64,000 bases of DNA, from NCBI RefSeq assembly GCF_910589235.1, contig NC_060966.1, positions 2,480,001-2,544,000 of the forward strand. Direction: 5' to 3'. The stretch is from Vespa crabro (taxonomy: Eukaryota; Arthropoda; Insecta; Hymenoptera; Vespidae). The position numbers were made by a program, and so were the translations under genes. Each line of letters starts with the position of its first letter. Position 1 is the stretch's first letter. This document shows positions 26,876-38,749 of the stretch, piece by piece. The notes below the pieces were generated by a model. The model saw only the letters and a program-made list of their open reading frames with translations. It was not told the origin of the DNA and did not search any database.

Positions 26876-27164
26876 TGATTCAATTTTTTAAATACTTCAG
26901 TTTTTGGGTCATATTGACTCAGGATCAGTGGTATCAATTACAATCACCAGGTGTTGGGAGGGATGTTATATGAGAAGAATCGTGTCGGAGTCATTTTTGA
27001 TCTGAATCATGCAGACTTTTTTTCAGGAAGATTCGATAAATACACTCTCCTAATACGCTTCTTTCATACAAAATTTGTCGAATATTTTTCTAATTTACGA
27101 ACCTTGATTTATTTTAAGATCTCTTTCCTCCGCTTGCATTTTCTATGGTAATATTCCTTAACAT

Positions 27165-27440
27165 TCCCATGTCATTGAGAACGTGGAAAATCTTGGCGGT
27201 AAAGTATTTAATAGTTTCGACATGATCGCGATCATGTAATTCTTCATCTTCATTATACAATTTTTTGGAGATCGTTTAAAAATTTTCAATATACGTTGCG
27301 ACGGACTCTTCGTCTTTTATGTGAAACTCATAAAATTCCTGTCAGCAATGTTGTTTCGAATTTCCAATTGTTTCATCATACAGTGTACGCAGCTTCCTCT
27401 GTATTGTTTTTGGTGTTAGGAATAATTTACAATATTTATA
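27165..27440 (-). pseudogene. Copia-like gag fragment
   Basis: The minus strand reads LYDETIGNSKQHC, stop, then QEFYEFHIKDEESVATYIEN followed by F, stop, TISKKLYNEDEELHDRDHVE and TIKYF. Order and spacing fit the copia gag pattern (WDKL-x-YE-x-SKx-LLQKFxEYKMKDxDSVAxHIxKxExLAxQL). Two stops break the frame. No LTR or pol was found nearby, so it is an isolated remnant. Confidence 0.5.
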
Positions 27441-28184
27441 TGTAACAACTGTATATGATCATACTAAAGAGGATCACGGTGATTCTTGACTATTCTTTTT
27501 TCCACTGCATCGATTCTTTTTTAGATGTAGTTTCATCAGGCTCAACTGTCTTGTCAACTCTTATGCTTCAAAAAAGAATGACACACCATACTTAATCTTG
27601 TAAGATTAAACAATTTCTTTATTTCCATGATAAAAAAGAACGTTCAAACAATGCGATATTATTGAAAAATTTTTTACTAATAAATTCGAACAAAAGCAAT
27701 AAAAGACCCGATAAAAAACGTTTTAGCACAATATTTTAGAATAACAGAAACGTGTTAACCCTATAATCTGTTGGTCTAAAATGAAGACTATACTAATTAA
27801 TATGAAATAAATAAAACAATAAATGTTATCAGGTATTACAGACGCACGTACAAAACAAGAACCGAATAAGAACTAACCATTTCAGACGAGAAAGGAGAGC
27901 AGCACCTAAAGTTTAAATATAAAATACAAAACGAAAAAAGAAAGTTAAGCATTGAGTGATAGCTTAATGAACTATATAACAATTTAAGTACACTATATAG
28001 ATGCATATACATATTTACAACATGCATCCTCATAGTACTGCATGCTAATAATCTCTTTGATGATCAAAAAATTTGTACTAATGGTTGGTAGTCGATGTGT
28101 AATGTAAAATAATTTCCATATTGATGAAATTTTTCTACTGTAAAAATTACTTATCGATTTGTGAATACCATTGTTGAATTTTTG

Positions 28185-28700
28185 TTAAAGTTTCTGACGC
28201 GTATTGTAGAAATCGTTCTGTCCGTTTAGTTCGTCAAAATGAACTAAAATTTCATCGCTTTTTAACTGTTTCTTTGTTTAAAACGCTTCTTCATACTTAT
28301 TAGACCATCTAAATGGAACACGATCAATAAGTTATACAATGAAAATAATAATAAATTAAAGATTTTTTCGATAAATCTGTCGTAGTAATTTACAAAATCG
28401 ATAAACCCTCTTAATTCTGTGTTATTTTACGATCACGACATTTTATCAATGGCACCTATTTTTGCTTTTGTTTTATGAATGTCATTTTTATCGATCGTTA
28501 TAACTGCAGTATTCTCTTAAACTTGTAAAAATTCCGATTTTTCTTTATTAATTAGTATATTCACTTGACTTGACTTAGTTAATACATGATCTAGATCGTC
28601 TAAATGTAATTTAACGTTAAGCGCTTGTAATTTTTATATCATTGAGGAACATTGTAACTCCTGAAATGTCGTTTAAGAAGTTCTCCATTTCCCGTTATTA
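28185..28700 (-). pseudogene. Gypsy (Ty3)-type reverse transcriptase remnant
   Basis: On the minus strand, across shifts, the order is MENFLNDISGVTMFLNDIKI (the FLDDI catalytic box with D changed to N), then LHLDDLDHVL, NILINKEKSEFLQ, IDKNDIHKTKAKIGAID, NNTELRGFIDFVNYY followed by DRFIEKIFNL, and a tail recalling W-NKYEEAF. This matches the C-terminal half of a gypsy RT running into RNase H. Stops and frameshifts abolish function. The RT N-terminal half and protease are missing, deleted between this segment and the gag fragment just upstream on the same strand. Confidence 0.8.
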
Positions 28701-28774
28701 AATTGTAGGTAAACTCGAAATATATAATAGTTTTATACATATATAAAGACCTTTCTGTGTGTTTAAAATAATCT

Positions 28775-29062
28775 TTACAATTGCAATAGATATTTATATA
28801 GTGCTATTACGAAATTATGTATTGATTTCTTTTCTGCTTGTTTCTGTAGATAGAAACGATAATTTTCTACAATTTCTAACGATGCATAGATGCGTAAAAT
28901 CCTATCAGCTGGAGATTTTGTAGGCATCTCATACAATTTGTAATAGACGGATCGAACGTTTTGTTGAATATATCTTGCAATAGTATCTCTGCAATTATTT
29001 TCTTTGAGCTTAATCCTTGTAGGTGTACTGTATAAAATTCTTTGTCCGTTTTCTTGTTTCAC
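28775..29062 (-). pseudogene. Gypsy-type gag fragment (open for 95 codons)
   Basis: Open minus-strand frame whose C-terminal half, EIVENYRFYLQKQAEKKS then IHNFVIALYKYLLQ, fits the gypsy gag pattern ERYxFYxRxQxxGESxxxFVxALxxLxxxC. It lies just upstream of the RT remnant on the same strand, in gag-pol order, so both are read as one internally deleted element. A homologous, more broken gag piece occurs at about 37860-38000, in the same position relative to receptor copy B2. A cellular gene is unlikely. Confidence 0.55.
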
Positions 29063-29159
29063 ATTTTTAAATGGACATCGTATATCTATGTAATATACTT
29101 TTTAACTTGTAAGGCTACTGAAATTACTTTATCATTTCTGTGGTATCTTCGTCGCTATG

Positions 29160-29856
29160 TAGTTACGTAAGTCAGATGAAAGTAAGAATAGATCGGGGAA
29201 ATGTTTATTTTCTATATTTTCTCTTCGATGTCTTACAATCCATCATACAGGATCATTGTGTTCGGTGCCTAATGCTGAAACTGAATAACTAAAAGAAACA
29301 ACGCACGTCTTACCGCTTATACTGTTTACCTATCGTATAGACATATGTTTTTCAGCACAGATCCTTCTTTTAAGTCAACTTATGCAACACATTTTATATG
29401 ATTTTTATTTTCTATTAGATTACTTGAGAGGAGATTAAAGTTTTAGATATGTTGAAGTGGGATATTATTCAAAAAAGATTGGGAACAGTGAATTACAGTT
29501 AAGTATTTTGTATTATTTTGTAATCACATGTATTTTGTAACCATATCTTTTTTGTAACCACAATATGGTGCAGTAAAAAATAAACAGCTTTTATACATGA
29601 AGATTTTTTCTTTATACATTATAAGAACATTTTATTATTTTACATAGCTTCGATAGTTAAATTATTAAATAACACTAATATATATTTGTTTAAACGGGTG
29701 GTAGTCGCAATTCATTTTGTTAAGTGCTTGCTTCGATTATATCGATCGGTATGTCTACTAAATTATTTCAATATAAATAAAATGTTAATCATTTCTTTTA
29801 ATATATTAATATCATATGTACAATAATATAAACATGTAACGTGCATATGTAAATAC

Positions 29857-29922
<66 letters not shown>

Positions 29923-30165
29923 AAGCAACAAAAAATGAAAAAAAAAACGTTTATTAATCTATCGATAATAAATTAATGCTACAGATAAAATCATTTTTAT
30001 TGTACAAATGTGTACATACATGTTGCATGATTTCCGATCTGCACGACAATCAATAATCGAAATGACCGTAATTCTCTTAATAGTTTATAAATTTAATCTT
30101 GTGCGATCATCTTTCATAATGGATAGAAATACTCCCATTTTCTAGAGAATAGTAATCAATTTAAA
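29160..30165. repeat. 5' flank of receptor fragment B1, paralogous to 38040-38745
   Basis: Words such as GAAGTGGGATATTATTCAAA and the following bases recur in the flank of B2 (about 38040-38170) and, inverted, of B3 (about 52640-52870). It is therefore part of the duplicated receptor unit rather than a gene. A (TA)n microsatellite lies at 29859-29921. Confidence 0.65.
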
Positions 30166-31020
30166 AAATGGCATAATAATTAATCGACAAGCGAAAAAAT
30201 GACTTTTTTGGATCACTAAAGATATTCTTTCTTTATCTTCTTCTTTTTCTTTTTCTTTCGAAGATTATAAGATCATATGAATTTCTATCTACCTTTATTT
30301 TTATCTAAATCGATGAAAGGTGAATATATCCCTGATCTTATTTTCTTTATTTCTGCTATATTAATTTTTTTTCATCAGAAATGGAAATGACAGCGATGAT
30401 GTTCAAGGTAGGTTCAAAGAAGATATTGCAACATCGAATTTACGCTATACACAATTGCGCAAATCATTCTACTGCGTAAGGCGAATAGTATTACATCGTG
30501 ATTATCTTTAATTACAATACTACTAAGGAATTCTCTTTAGTAATAAGTACTTTTAATATGTCTTCAGCCAGCTGGCTAATGATATTCATGTTAAAAGAAC
30601 ATGGTTCCGATTATTGTCACAATCCATCAAATAATATATTTCATTTAAAATTCAATTCTGAAATGTTGATCCGTTGCGGAAAATATTTTATGAGAGTGGT
30701 ATTCGATCGATACAAGTCGTATCGAGATCAATGATATTGCTACGTGGAGTTTAGAGAAAGGAATCACTAAAATGGTTTCAGATTTTCTTTATAGAAGAAG
30801 ATATGATTTGAAAGTCATAAGAGTTGTTATAGTTAAGGTAAAATATTTTTCTCTAAATATTTTTTTTATTTTCTGTTTAAAAAGATTTATCTTTTTTTTT
30901 CTTTCTTTATACTTTTTCTTCTTTAGGATTCTCCATTCAAAATTGTAAACAAAGATGGCATATTAAATATACGATAGGATATTAAGAGAATTTTGTGTCA
31001 CTCTTAATTTTAGTTTAGTT
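30166..31020 (+). pseudogene. Ionotropic receptor pseudogene B1, truncated in exon 3
   Basis: Paralogue of B2 and B3. Traces of exon 1 precede a GTGAAT donor near 30320; exon 2 runs 30379-30837 between TCATCAG and AAGGTAAAAT and keeps words like MSSASWLMIFMLKEHGSDYC and FHLKFNSEMLIRCG; exon 3 starts at 30927 and is lost after about 31018. Frameshifts in early exon 2 and mutated exon 3 (loss of KDGE-LDG region) remove function. Exons 4-8 are absent: similarity stops where the left arm of the inverted duplication begins, so truncation and rearrangement are probably linked. Confidence 0.85.
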
Positions 31021-31029
31021 AGCCTGTAT

Positions 31030-32597
31030 ACATTGCACGTCTACTAGAACCAGTTAATCTACCAGATCTGTTTTCAATATATTATTTGATATATTATCAT
31101 TTTTAATATATATTACATTTAAATATATATCATATTTAATATACATTTAATATATCAACAAAAAAGATGTGTACGTTGTAAATAAAAATTAAATAAATAT
31201 CTATAAACCTATTTGTAGTTCCTACTTAGTATGCCACAGAAAAATGTGTACATGAGGATTCAATCCGTTTTGATTGATTTTCCTCGATTGCAGCAAAGTT
31301 ATCATTATGTTCATAGGTTTGTAAAAATATTTCGCTACAGGTGACTGTCCATTATTTATTTCATATCTTTGTACTTCATTTCAAATTATCAAAGAAAAAT
31401 GAATCAATTATAATATCGTAAAAAAGAAGGAAAAAGATTGTAATTAAACATTCTAACCACATCTTAATATTATATGTGTTAATCTAGCTCACTAAGTAGC
31501 TTGATCAATGATTTTTTTTTTCTTTTGATATGAATGTATATAGCAGTGACAAATTCAGTGAATCCACCGGGGAAATGTGGACCAGCGGAAAGTAAATAGT
31601 CTACATGACAATATTTCTTTATCTTATTTCTTATCGAAAAGTATAAGGTTTTTGTATATCTAAACATAAACCATTATATTTTGGTAATATACATTTTCCT
31701 TAATTGTAACAGTAATCGTAACATAGTAGTCTGCAATGTGCCGTAATGTAGTTTTGTTACGATAGTATAACATCACACGGCATTATTTGTTGCGGTATAG
31801 CATATAAAGGTGAGTTATTTGGAATATATGAAAAACATTTTGTGAATTTTAAGAGTTAATTTATCAACTATTGTGGAATACATTTTTCTTATGTTATCTT
31901 TGAATGAATACAAATTTATGTATTCAACATAAATTATAAATGTATAATACATTTTATCGTATGTATAATTCATTTTACGATTTTTTTAATGAAACAAAAT
32001 TTTAATTCGTTATTCATTTAAATAATATCAATAATTTAACTGATTTGATATATGTATCTATTTTATCTATATTGTGACCTCAGATAACCTCATAATCTGA
32101 TTAATTGTCCATGAAAAGCATAATAGTATTCCAATATGATGAATTTTTCGGATGTTACATTTATTGCTAGAGCTACTATTCTGACGGCCGAATCGAGCAA
32201 CTCAAAATCTTACTTATATAGAAAGTGTATATGGTCAACTTTATTACTTTCTAGATGATTATCGTATATATTTGTTGAAATAAGGCTTTTAATGTGGTCA
32301 TTAGACCACATATTTTATCATGTTCTTACTCGTCTATATTGATTGGAATGCCCATTAAAATATTTAAATGGAAATGAAATTCTCATATATAATATATTTG
32401 TTAATAAATAAGACTTTGCGTGCGATGGTCGTACCACATTATTTTATCAAGTTCTTCCTCGTTTATATCGATTAGAACATCTATTAAATTATTTCAATGG
32501 AAGTGAAATTTTTATAATTTTTATTAATATTTTACAATCGTATCTATAATAGTTGTGAAACGTGTCTACATAGATGAATACATAAATACGGACAATA
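31030..32597. repeat. Left-arm outer segment of the inverted duplication (5' flank of A1)
   Basis: Inverted similarity to 59230-61915. Matching pieces include 31205-31340 with 61645-61755, 31479-31700 with 60150-60350, 31700-31860 with 59960-60120, 32050-32210 with 59630-59790 and 32230-32330 with 59490-59590. Open frames inside are non-coding shadows shared by both copies. No gene was recognised. Confidence 0.8.
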
Positions 32598-33285
32598 TAC
32601 AGGGTGTTAGTTCACAGATGTCTGAACAAATATCTCGTGACTAATTGAACTTACAAGACAGTTTAATAAGAAAAGTTTATATGGTTTTGAGTTAGCTGTG
32701 CATACTCAAAATGCATATAAAGATCTTTTTTTACTCATAACCTTTTCAATTTATGAAGATTAACATAGTTTTTTTTTTAAATAGATATCTATAAGTCTTT
32801 TACATATTTATATAGTAGTGGTTATTTGTAATTAAAATCATATCAAATAAAAAATACTATGTATAGTTTACGAGATATTCTGCATCTTATTAAAAAAGTT
32901 GCTTCTTCAACCACAATTTAAAAAATTAGTTGATAGATTATGTAATACTTAGAAGCTGTATAGAAGCCGCTTACATGTTATGATCTTCAACATATCAAAA
33001 TATACATGGTTGATTTCTAAATAACATATTTATTCGATAAGAGGCCGATTATATTGATGTTTACATGTAATTTTTTATTATATATGATTTCTATTGTAAA
33101 TGAATTACAAAATTAATTACTATAAAAATGTACAAAAATAAATAAATATATATATATATATAATTATATATAAAATAATATATATATTATATATATAAAT
33201 ATATATAATATATATAATATATATAATATATATATATATAAACATATATAAATATATATAAAATAATACATATATATTATAAATT

Positions 33286-33333
<48 letters not shown>

Positions 33334-33516
33334 TAATATACACATATATATGAACTAAGTTGATCTTCATAACTCGAAAAGATCATGGATAAAAAAATGA
33401 TTACACACACTTTGTAGATAATTCTAAACCCTGCAAAATTTTTATTATTAAGCTTTCTGGTAACTGAAATTAGTCGCGAGATATTTACACAATTATTTCT
33501 GCAGGGACACCCTGTA
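32598..33516. mobile_element. DNA transposon with TACAGGGTGT ends, upstream of A1
   Basis: The segment starts TACAGGGTGT and ends ACACCCTGTA, and the inner flanks are also inverted copies of each other (ATATCTCGTGACTAATTGAA at the left against the complement near 33465; CTTCATAACTCGAAAAGATC near 33365 against the left side near 32745). The core holds TA-rich microsatellite (33145-33350) and no transposase, so it is a non-autonomous, foldback-like element. It ends about 320 bases before the A1 start codon. The matching element at 58473-59220 lies in the same place before A2, so insertion predates the duplication. Confidence 0.7.
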
Positions 33517-33834
33517 TATTCAGACACCAAAGAAAAAAAAGGTAATAAAGAAGGAAAATGAAACGAACGTTTATTAATCGATAATATGCTAGTAAAGATA
33601 AAATTATTGCGAATATGCACAGTGCAAACATACGTCGCGAGTACTTCGATCTGTACGACACTCGGAATAACCAAATAATGGACTAAAATTAGCGACAATA
33701 ATTTTTTCAATAGTTTAGGAATCCAGACTCTACTTTTTATGCATTGTACACTTTGTAACGTGTAAATATTTTCCTATGAATTTTTATAGAACGTAATTTA
33801 ATTTAATTTGAAAAATAGTCCTATCGATATTGAA
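33517..33834 (+). promoter_or_regulatory. A1 upstream region conserved with A2
   Basis: The 320 bases before A1 are retained in inverted orientation before A2 (58190-58472); antisense frames there read almost the same (ILV-Y then IVQIEVLATY, CTVHIR). That shared translation is a by-product of DNA duplication. The region would contain the core promoter, but no TATA box or initiator can be fixed with confidence. Confidence 0.45.
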
Positions 33835-36517
33835 ATGATGTTCATTGTTCGATTAAACATACTTGTCATTCTTTTTCTTCCAAAAATCGCAAAATCGCAA
33901 GATTTTTCTATTGGCGACAAACAAACTGCTTTTATTTTAGACATTTGCAAATTATATGCATCGAAATCCGCAATTTTCTTATACTCTGAATCGATAAAAG
34001 GTAAAGATATTTCTCATTTCCTTCTCATCATTTTTACGATATTAATTTTCTCATTTTCCAGAAATGGAAATGAAATCGATGGTATTCAAATGGAGACGTG
34101 CATTTTCTCGTGAAGGTATTGTGAGCACAAACTTGCATTTTTCACAATTGCACGAATCATCGAATTATTTAAAACAAATTGTACGACCGCATTATGTAGC
34201 GGTGATCTCTAATTATAACGCAATTAATGAGTTCTCTTTAGCAACAAGTACTTTTGAAATGTCTTTAGCTGTATGGCTAGTGATATTCATTTACAAAGAA
34301 CATGGCTCTGACTATTGTCACAATCCACCAGGTAATATATTTCATTTAAAATTCGACTCAGAAATGTTAGTCCGTTGTGGTACAGAAAATATTTTACGGG
34401 AATGGTATTCCATCGATAAGAATCGAACCGAGATTGATGATGTTGCTACGTGGAGTTTAGAGAAAGGAATCACTAATATGGCTCCAGATTCTCTTTATGA
34501 AAGAAGATTTAATTTAAAGGGTTTGATTTTGAGAGCTGTTATAATTAAGGTAAGTTATTTTCGGCTGAATATCTTTTCTATTATATATTTAAAAAGAATG
34601 ATCTTTCTATTGTTTTTTTTTAGGATTCATCATTTATAACTGTAAAAAAGGATGGCGAATTAGGCGGTACGTTTGGTGAACTATTAAGAGAACTTTGTAC
34701 CATTCTTAATTTTAGTTTCGACGTTGTCTCGGAATTACAAGAGTTTGGAAGATGGAATCCAGAAAAAAAGACTTGGTCTGGAGCAATTGCAGAATTATAT
34801 TCTGGACGTGCTGATATTTCTCTTTCAGGTTTTTCTGTTACCACTGACAGATTGAATGTTGTTGACTACACACTTCCATTTTTGAATATCAAAAACTTTC
34901 TCGTTATTCAAGAACCAGAAAAATTTGGGATTAAATGGTCATCTCACTTTTTAGTAGGATAATTTGCAATTAAATTTGTTATTTTTTATTTCTTCGTGCT
35001 TTAACTTTTATGAATTTTGTAATTGTTATTTTTATAGACTTTCACTAATTCTGTTTGGATTGCTATACTTGGAGTATTAATTGTTGCATCGATCTTATTG
35101 ATTTTTCTTAAAATACGTAATGGAACTGATCGTAAAATAGGATATTTATTCATCGATAATTTTCTGGAGATTTGGGGTATATTGTGTCAACAGGGACTGG
35201 CAGGTTTGATACAATATTTCTTGATTTGCATTTCATTTCTATTTTTTGATAGTTATATTTACACAAAGTATAACTTTGCTATAGATTTTCCTGAAGGATC
35301 TTCGCTAAGAATAGCATATTTTTCTATATTTCTTTTGGTTACTGTCTTATTAGCCGCCTATTCAGCGGCTTTGATAAGCTTTTTAACAACCACTATTCGC
35401 ATCTTACCCTTTCATTCATTAGAGAGCTTGGTTCAAGACGGTACTTACAAACTTGCCGTTGTTCGTGGTACGGCTTATTATGATAAGTTTGCAGTGAGTA
35501 TAATACGTTATGCTACACGCATATTTACGTTTGTGTTTGTGTGTGTAAAACAATAAGTATAGGATGGAAAGATGAAGAAAAATATTTATTTGTAGAATTC
35601 GGAAGATCCGCTCGCAAAGAAATTGATGAAGCTAATGTTAGAAGACAAAGAGTTGCCTCTTACTGAACAGGAAGGATATAAAAGAGTATGATGAAATATT
35701 ATAAAATAAAAAATCAATAATATTTATATATATAGGATGTAGTGAAATTACGTGCCAAAACTTCGAGAATGAATTCTTCATATTTAATTTCATCAATAAT
35801 TCGTATAGAATTGCATGATTTTTACGTAATAAGACTTTTATATGAAGAAATATTCCTAAAGATTTGTCATCTATTTTCTATTCTACTATAAATCATATTA
35901 ATTTTATTATAGATATACGTTATTTATTTATAGATTTGTAAAAATCGGAAACTGGCTTTCTACACGGTTGATCAAGATGCTATAGCAAATCTGAAAATAC
36001 CATGCAATGTGGTTCATATTGCTACAGGACATGTAAACAATATTGCTATGATTTTATCTAAGCACAATCCTTTCACCGATCTCATCAATTTTAAGTAAGA
36101 ATCCAAGAATCTAATAATTAATTTTTGTAATAGTTGCTTTTTGTAATAGTTGATTTTTATTTATCATAAACTAAAACAATAGCTCGTTCTAGGTTACAGA
36201 AATATATTTACAATGGTATGATGAGCCGTTTAAGAGAGAAGACATTTAAAAAGAAGTTCAATAATATAATCAAGCATCAACCTGTTCCTCTAATCAGCGT
36301 CATGTCAATTCTTATTTTCATTCTCATTGGTATCATTTTGAGTACTTGTATTTTGATAGTAGAAAAGCTTATTTTTGCTGGTAAAAGGAGGAAAATGTCG
36401 ATGGTACATCATATTCCGTCAATTAAATCGCCAGGATTTTATGCAAAAAGGAAGAAAAGATTAAGAAATATTGGAAAATATTACGCAAATCGTAAATGTG
36501 CACGCGAAAATTATTAA
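33835..36517 (+). CDS. Ir75: Ionotropic receptor A1, IR75-clade-like, intact
   Basis: Predicted ligand-gated cation channel subunit of chemosensory neurons. Eight exons: 33835-34000, 34062-34549, 34624-34953, 35038-35203, 35285-35493, 35596-35685, 35934-36094, 36193-36517; all GT-AG and in phase, 1935 nt, 644 aa. ATG 33835 (or 33838) precedes a signal peptide (FIVRLNILVILFLPKIAKS). The N-terminal domain occupies about 25-218. S1 holds WSGAIAELYSGRADISLSGF and the glutamate-receptor ligand arginine at about 294 (TTDRLNVVDYTLPF). M1 is about 333-353; the pore segment ends IWGILCQQG; M3 carries AYSAALISFLTT (SYTANLAAF equivalent). S2 has the threonine of RGTAYYDKF (about 446) and acidic residues in YTVDQD; M4 is about 570-596. 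Subfamily assignment is from recall of hymenopteran IR75 sequences. Its mirror copy is A2. Confidence 0.9.
35686..35933 (+). repeat. Repeat inside A1 intron 6, shared with A2 and B2
   Basis: The intron holds ATGTAGTGAAATTACGTGCC followed by CGAGAATGAATTC-type sequence. The same block lies in intron 6 of A2 (minus, about 56155-56235) and after the exon 6 remnant in B2 (about 40085-40145). B3 has a 90-base intron 6 without it. Confidence 0.6.
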
Positions 36518-37083
36518 TGAAAACGCCAATGTTCTCTCTCAATTATTATTATTTTCTAATGGAATAAAAACACGCGTACGCATATTTTTTCTTTCGCATT
36601 ATTTACTAAAGTTTTAAATTGAAATAAAATTTTTTCATTGTATTTTATGTATAGACGTATATATTACATATTTTCTTTATTTATCAAATGTATATAAATA
36701 TATGAAATAAATACATATGTTTTAACTCTTTTGAACTGTTTCGATTTTGCCTATTTGTGCAAAGGATGATTTAGTTATGTATTTCGTATTCAACAAAGAA
36801 AATTTTATTTACGATGTTTTAAGAATAATGATTCAGCAATATAATTAAATTAATCTTTCTCTTTTTCTTCAATAATCATATTATTCTATTTGAAACGAAT
36901 CAATTTGATCGGAACAACATGTCAAATTTTCCATAATACCAATCAATCGTAAGGTATATACATTGTTATATACAATATATTCATATATGTATCTATATAT
37001 CATAAAATAAAATTATATGATAAACATTATATATATAATAATATATAACATATATAATATGTTATATAATGCTTATACATATA
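36518..37083. other. A1 3' flank
   Basis: AT-rich sequence after the A1 stop containing AATAAA-type signals (for example at 36566 and 36625). No further gene is supported. Confidence 0.5.
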
Positions 37084-37490
37084 TATGAGGATCGTTTAAA
37101 AAGTAATATTAGTTTTGAAATTACGATAATATAAATATATTTTAAAAAGTTTTCTTTGTTTGTAACATTGTTTGTAAGTTTTTTTTTATATCTTCGTCAT
37201 AAACTTCCGCTGTAAGCTCATTTAATCATTGTTGAACAATGCGCTATCCTGTAAATAGTTATTTTTTTTCTTTGTAATTTTCGATTGATTCATTTTGAAA
37301 ATTTTCTCAAAAATTAACAAATGTGAATGACTTAGTATTTATACTCGTCCGAACATGTTTATTTAACTTAAAATGTTCAGATAAGAATTTTCAAAGTCAG
37401 CTGATTATAAGAGATTATATACTTATCAGTTGTGAAGCTTAATAATATCGAAGGACGAACGTTTTCACCATTGGAAAAGCGTATGATATG
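37084..37490 (-). mobile_element. Truncated mariner element downstream of A1
   Basis: It begins with GAGGATCGTTTAAAAAGTAA, matching inverted the end of the mariner remnant beside A2 (about 54208), and continues in parallel with that copy to about 37480 (GACGAACGTTTTCACCATTG against 53386-53410). The transposase C-terminal region (LVAEVYDEGIKK-like in the other copy) is recognisable but broken. It shares its insertion site with the A2-side copy. Confidence 0.6.
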
Positions 37491-37506
37491 AAGCAATATA
37501 AATTGT

Positions 37507-38000
37507 TTAAACATGAAATTTACCATATAATACTACAGTTCTTCCACTGTCCATATCGAATATTATAGTTGCCTCTTCGGTTCTTATGAAGGCCTCGTAT
37601 GATTTTTTCTGTGCTTTCAGTTGATTCGTGTATGGGTAATTAATCGATTGACAACTATAACTAGTATTAGATTTCTTTCGGATAATACCATAAAAATAAT
37701 AATTTACTTCCTTATCGAAATCCAAATATTTTGTACCTGATAACCCTGTTTGGTCTGGCTTATTCGTCAATCCTAATACAAACATTTGTTTTTCAATGCC
37801 ATTTTTAACAAATTATACAAATTATAATAGATGCATAATTTATATAATGCTGATACAAAACTTTATATGGATTTCCGTTCTACTACTTTCCGCAGATGAA
37901 CATTGTAATTTTCTATCATTTCTAATAGTATAGGTGCGCAAAAATTCTTTTATTTAGACGAGTCAGCTGGAGCTAATTCGTCTTATTTAATAACGTTAAA
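37507..38000 (-). pseudogene. Gypsy gag-protease remnant
   Basis: The minus strand first shows a gag piece at 38000-37860 (PADSSK, stop, then EMIENYNVHLRKVVERKS) homologous to 28775-29062. The open frame 37785-37507 (92 codons) follows with a decayed zinc-knuckle-like segment (FDKEVNYYFYGI, where cysteines seem replaced by tyrosine) and IIFDMDSGRTVVL, which fits a retroviral-type aspartic protease D-S-G active site. Order gag, knuckle, protease on one strand supports a gypsy element. No RT was seen here. Confidence 0.5.
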
Positions 38001-38039
38001 TTAAATTGGTCTTAGATATCAAAATTTTTGAGATGTTGA

Positions 38040-38749
38040 GGTGGGATAAGATACTAATAAAATCGGGAAATATTGTATTATAGTTAAGCATTCTGTATTA
38101 TTTGGTTTAACCATAATATGAAAAATATGGCTCAGTGGAAAATAAATAGCTTGCATAGATGAACATTTTTTTTATCTTATTTCTTGCAAAAAAGTTCAAA
38201 GTTAACGGTTAGAGATCTGATAAAATGCACATTATATAAAATGAATTGATAAAGTTTTCTAACTGATGAAGTTTAAGAATCATTGATTTATGTCAACACA
38301 ACAGTAAAACTAAGTGAACTTCTATAAGAATATTCCATTACTATAAATAGCTTCGATAATTAAACAGTTATAGGGTATAAAACATCACTTATACAAACTT
38401 GATTAAACGTGTGATAGCCGAAATTCATTTCATTAAGTTCTTACTTAGATTATATCGATCAGTATATCTATTAAATTATTTCAATGGAAATTAATTTAAA
38501 AATTTTCTTTAACATTTAACTATCATATGTGGAAAAATGTAAACGTATAACTTTTATATGTGAATAACAAGCGTAATAATCGAAGTGACAATAATTTTCT
38601 CATTAGTTTAGGAATTTAGTATCCTACAAGCTGCTTTTGTAGTCGCATAGAAATTTTCTCATTTTCTTTAGAAAATAGACACCGATTCGTTCAATTTGAA
38701 AAGTAACACTATAATCAATCGATCGACACACGAAAAAAAGACGTTCGTT
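38040..38749. repeat. 5' flank of B2, paralogous to the B3 and B1 flanks
   Basis: Inverted similarity to 52080-52790 and direct similarity to 29460-30160. It probably holds the ancestral promoter of the B lineage, but no element can be pinned. Confidence 0.65.

Noticed and set aside
29859..29921. Possible functional palindrome in the long TA run
   Set aside because: It is a simple microsatellite, one of many here.
33285..33710. 141-codon minus-strand frame upstream of A1, similar to 58286-58492
   Set aside because: The similarity follows from duplication of the promoter region; it runs into a TA microsatellite and shows no protein features.
34620..34844. Minus-strand open frame over A1 exon 3 (also the frames at 50960-51232 and 57097-57300)
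   Set aside because: Antisense shadows of the conserved receptor exon 3.
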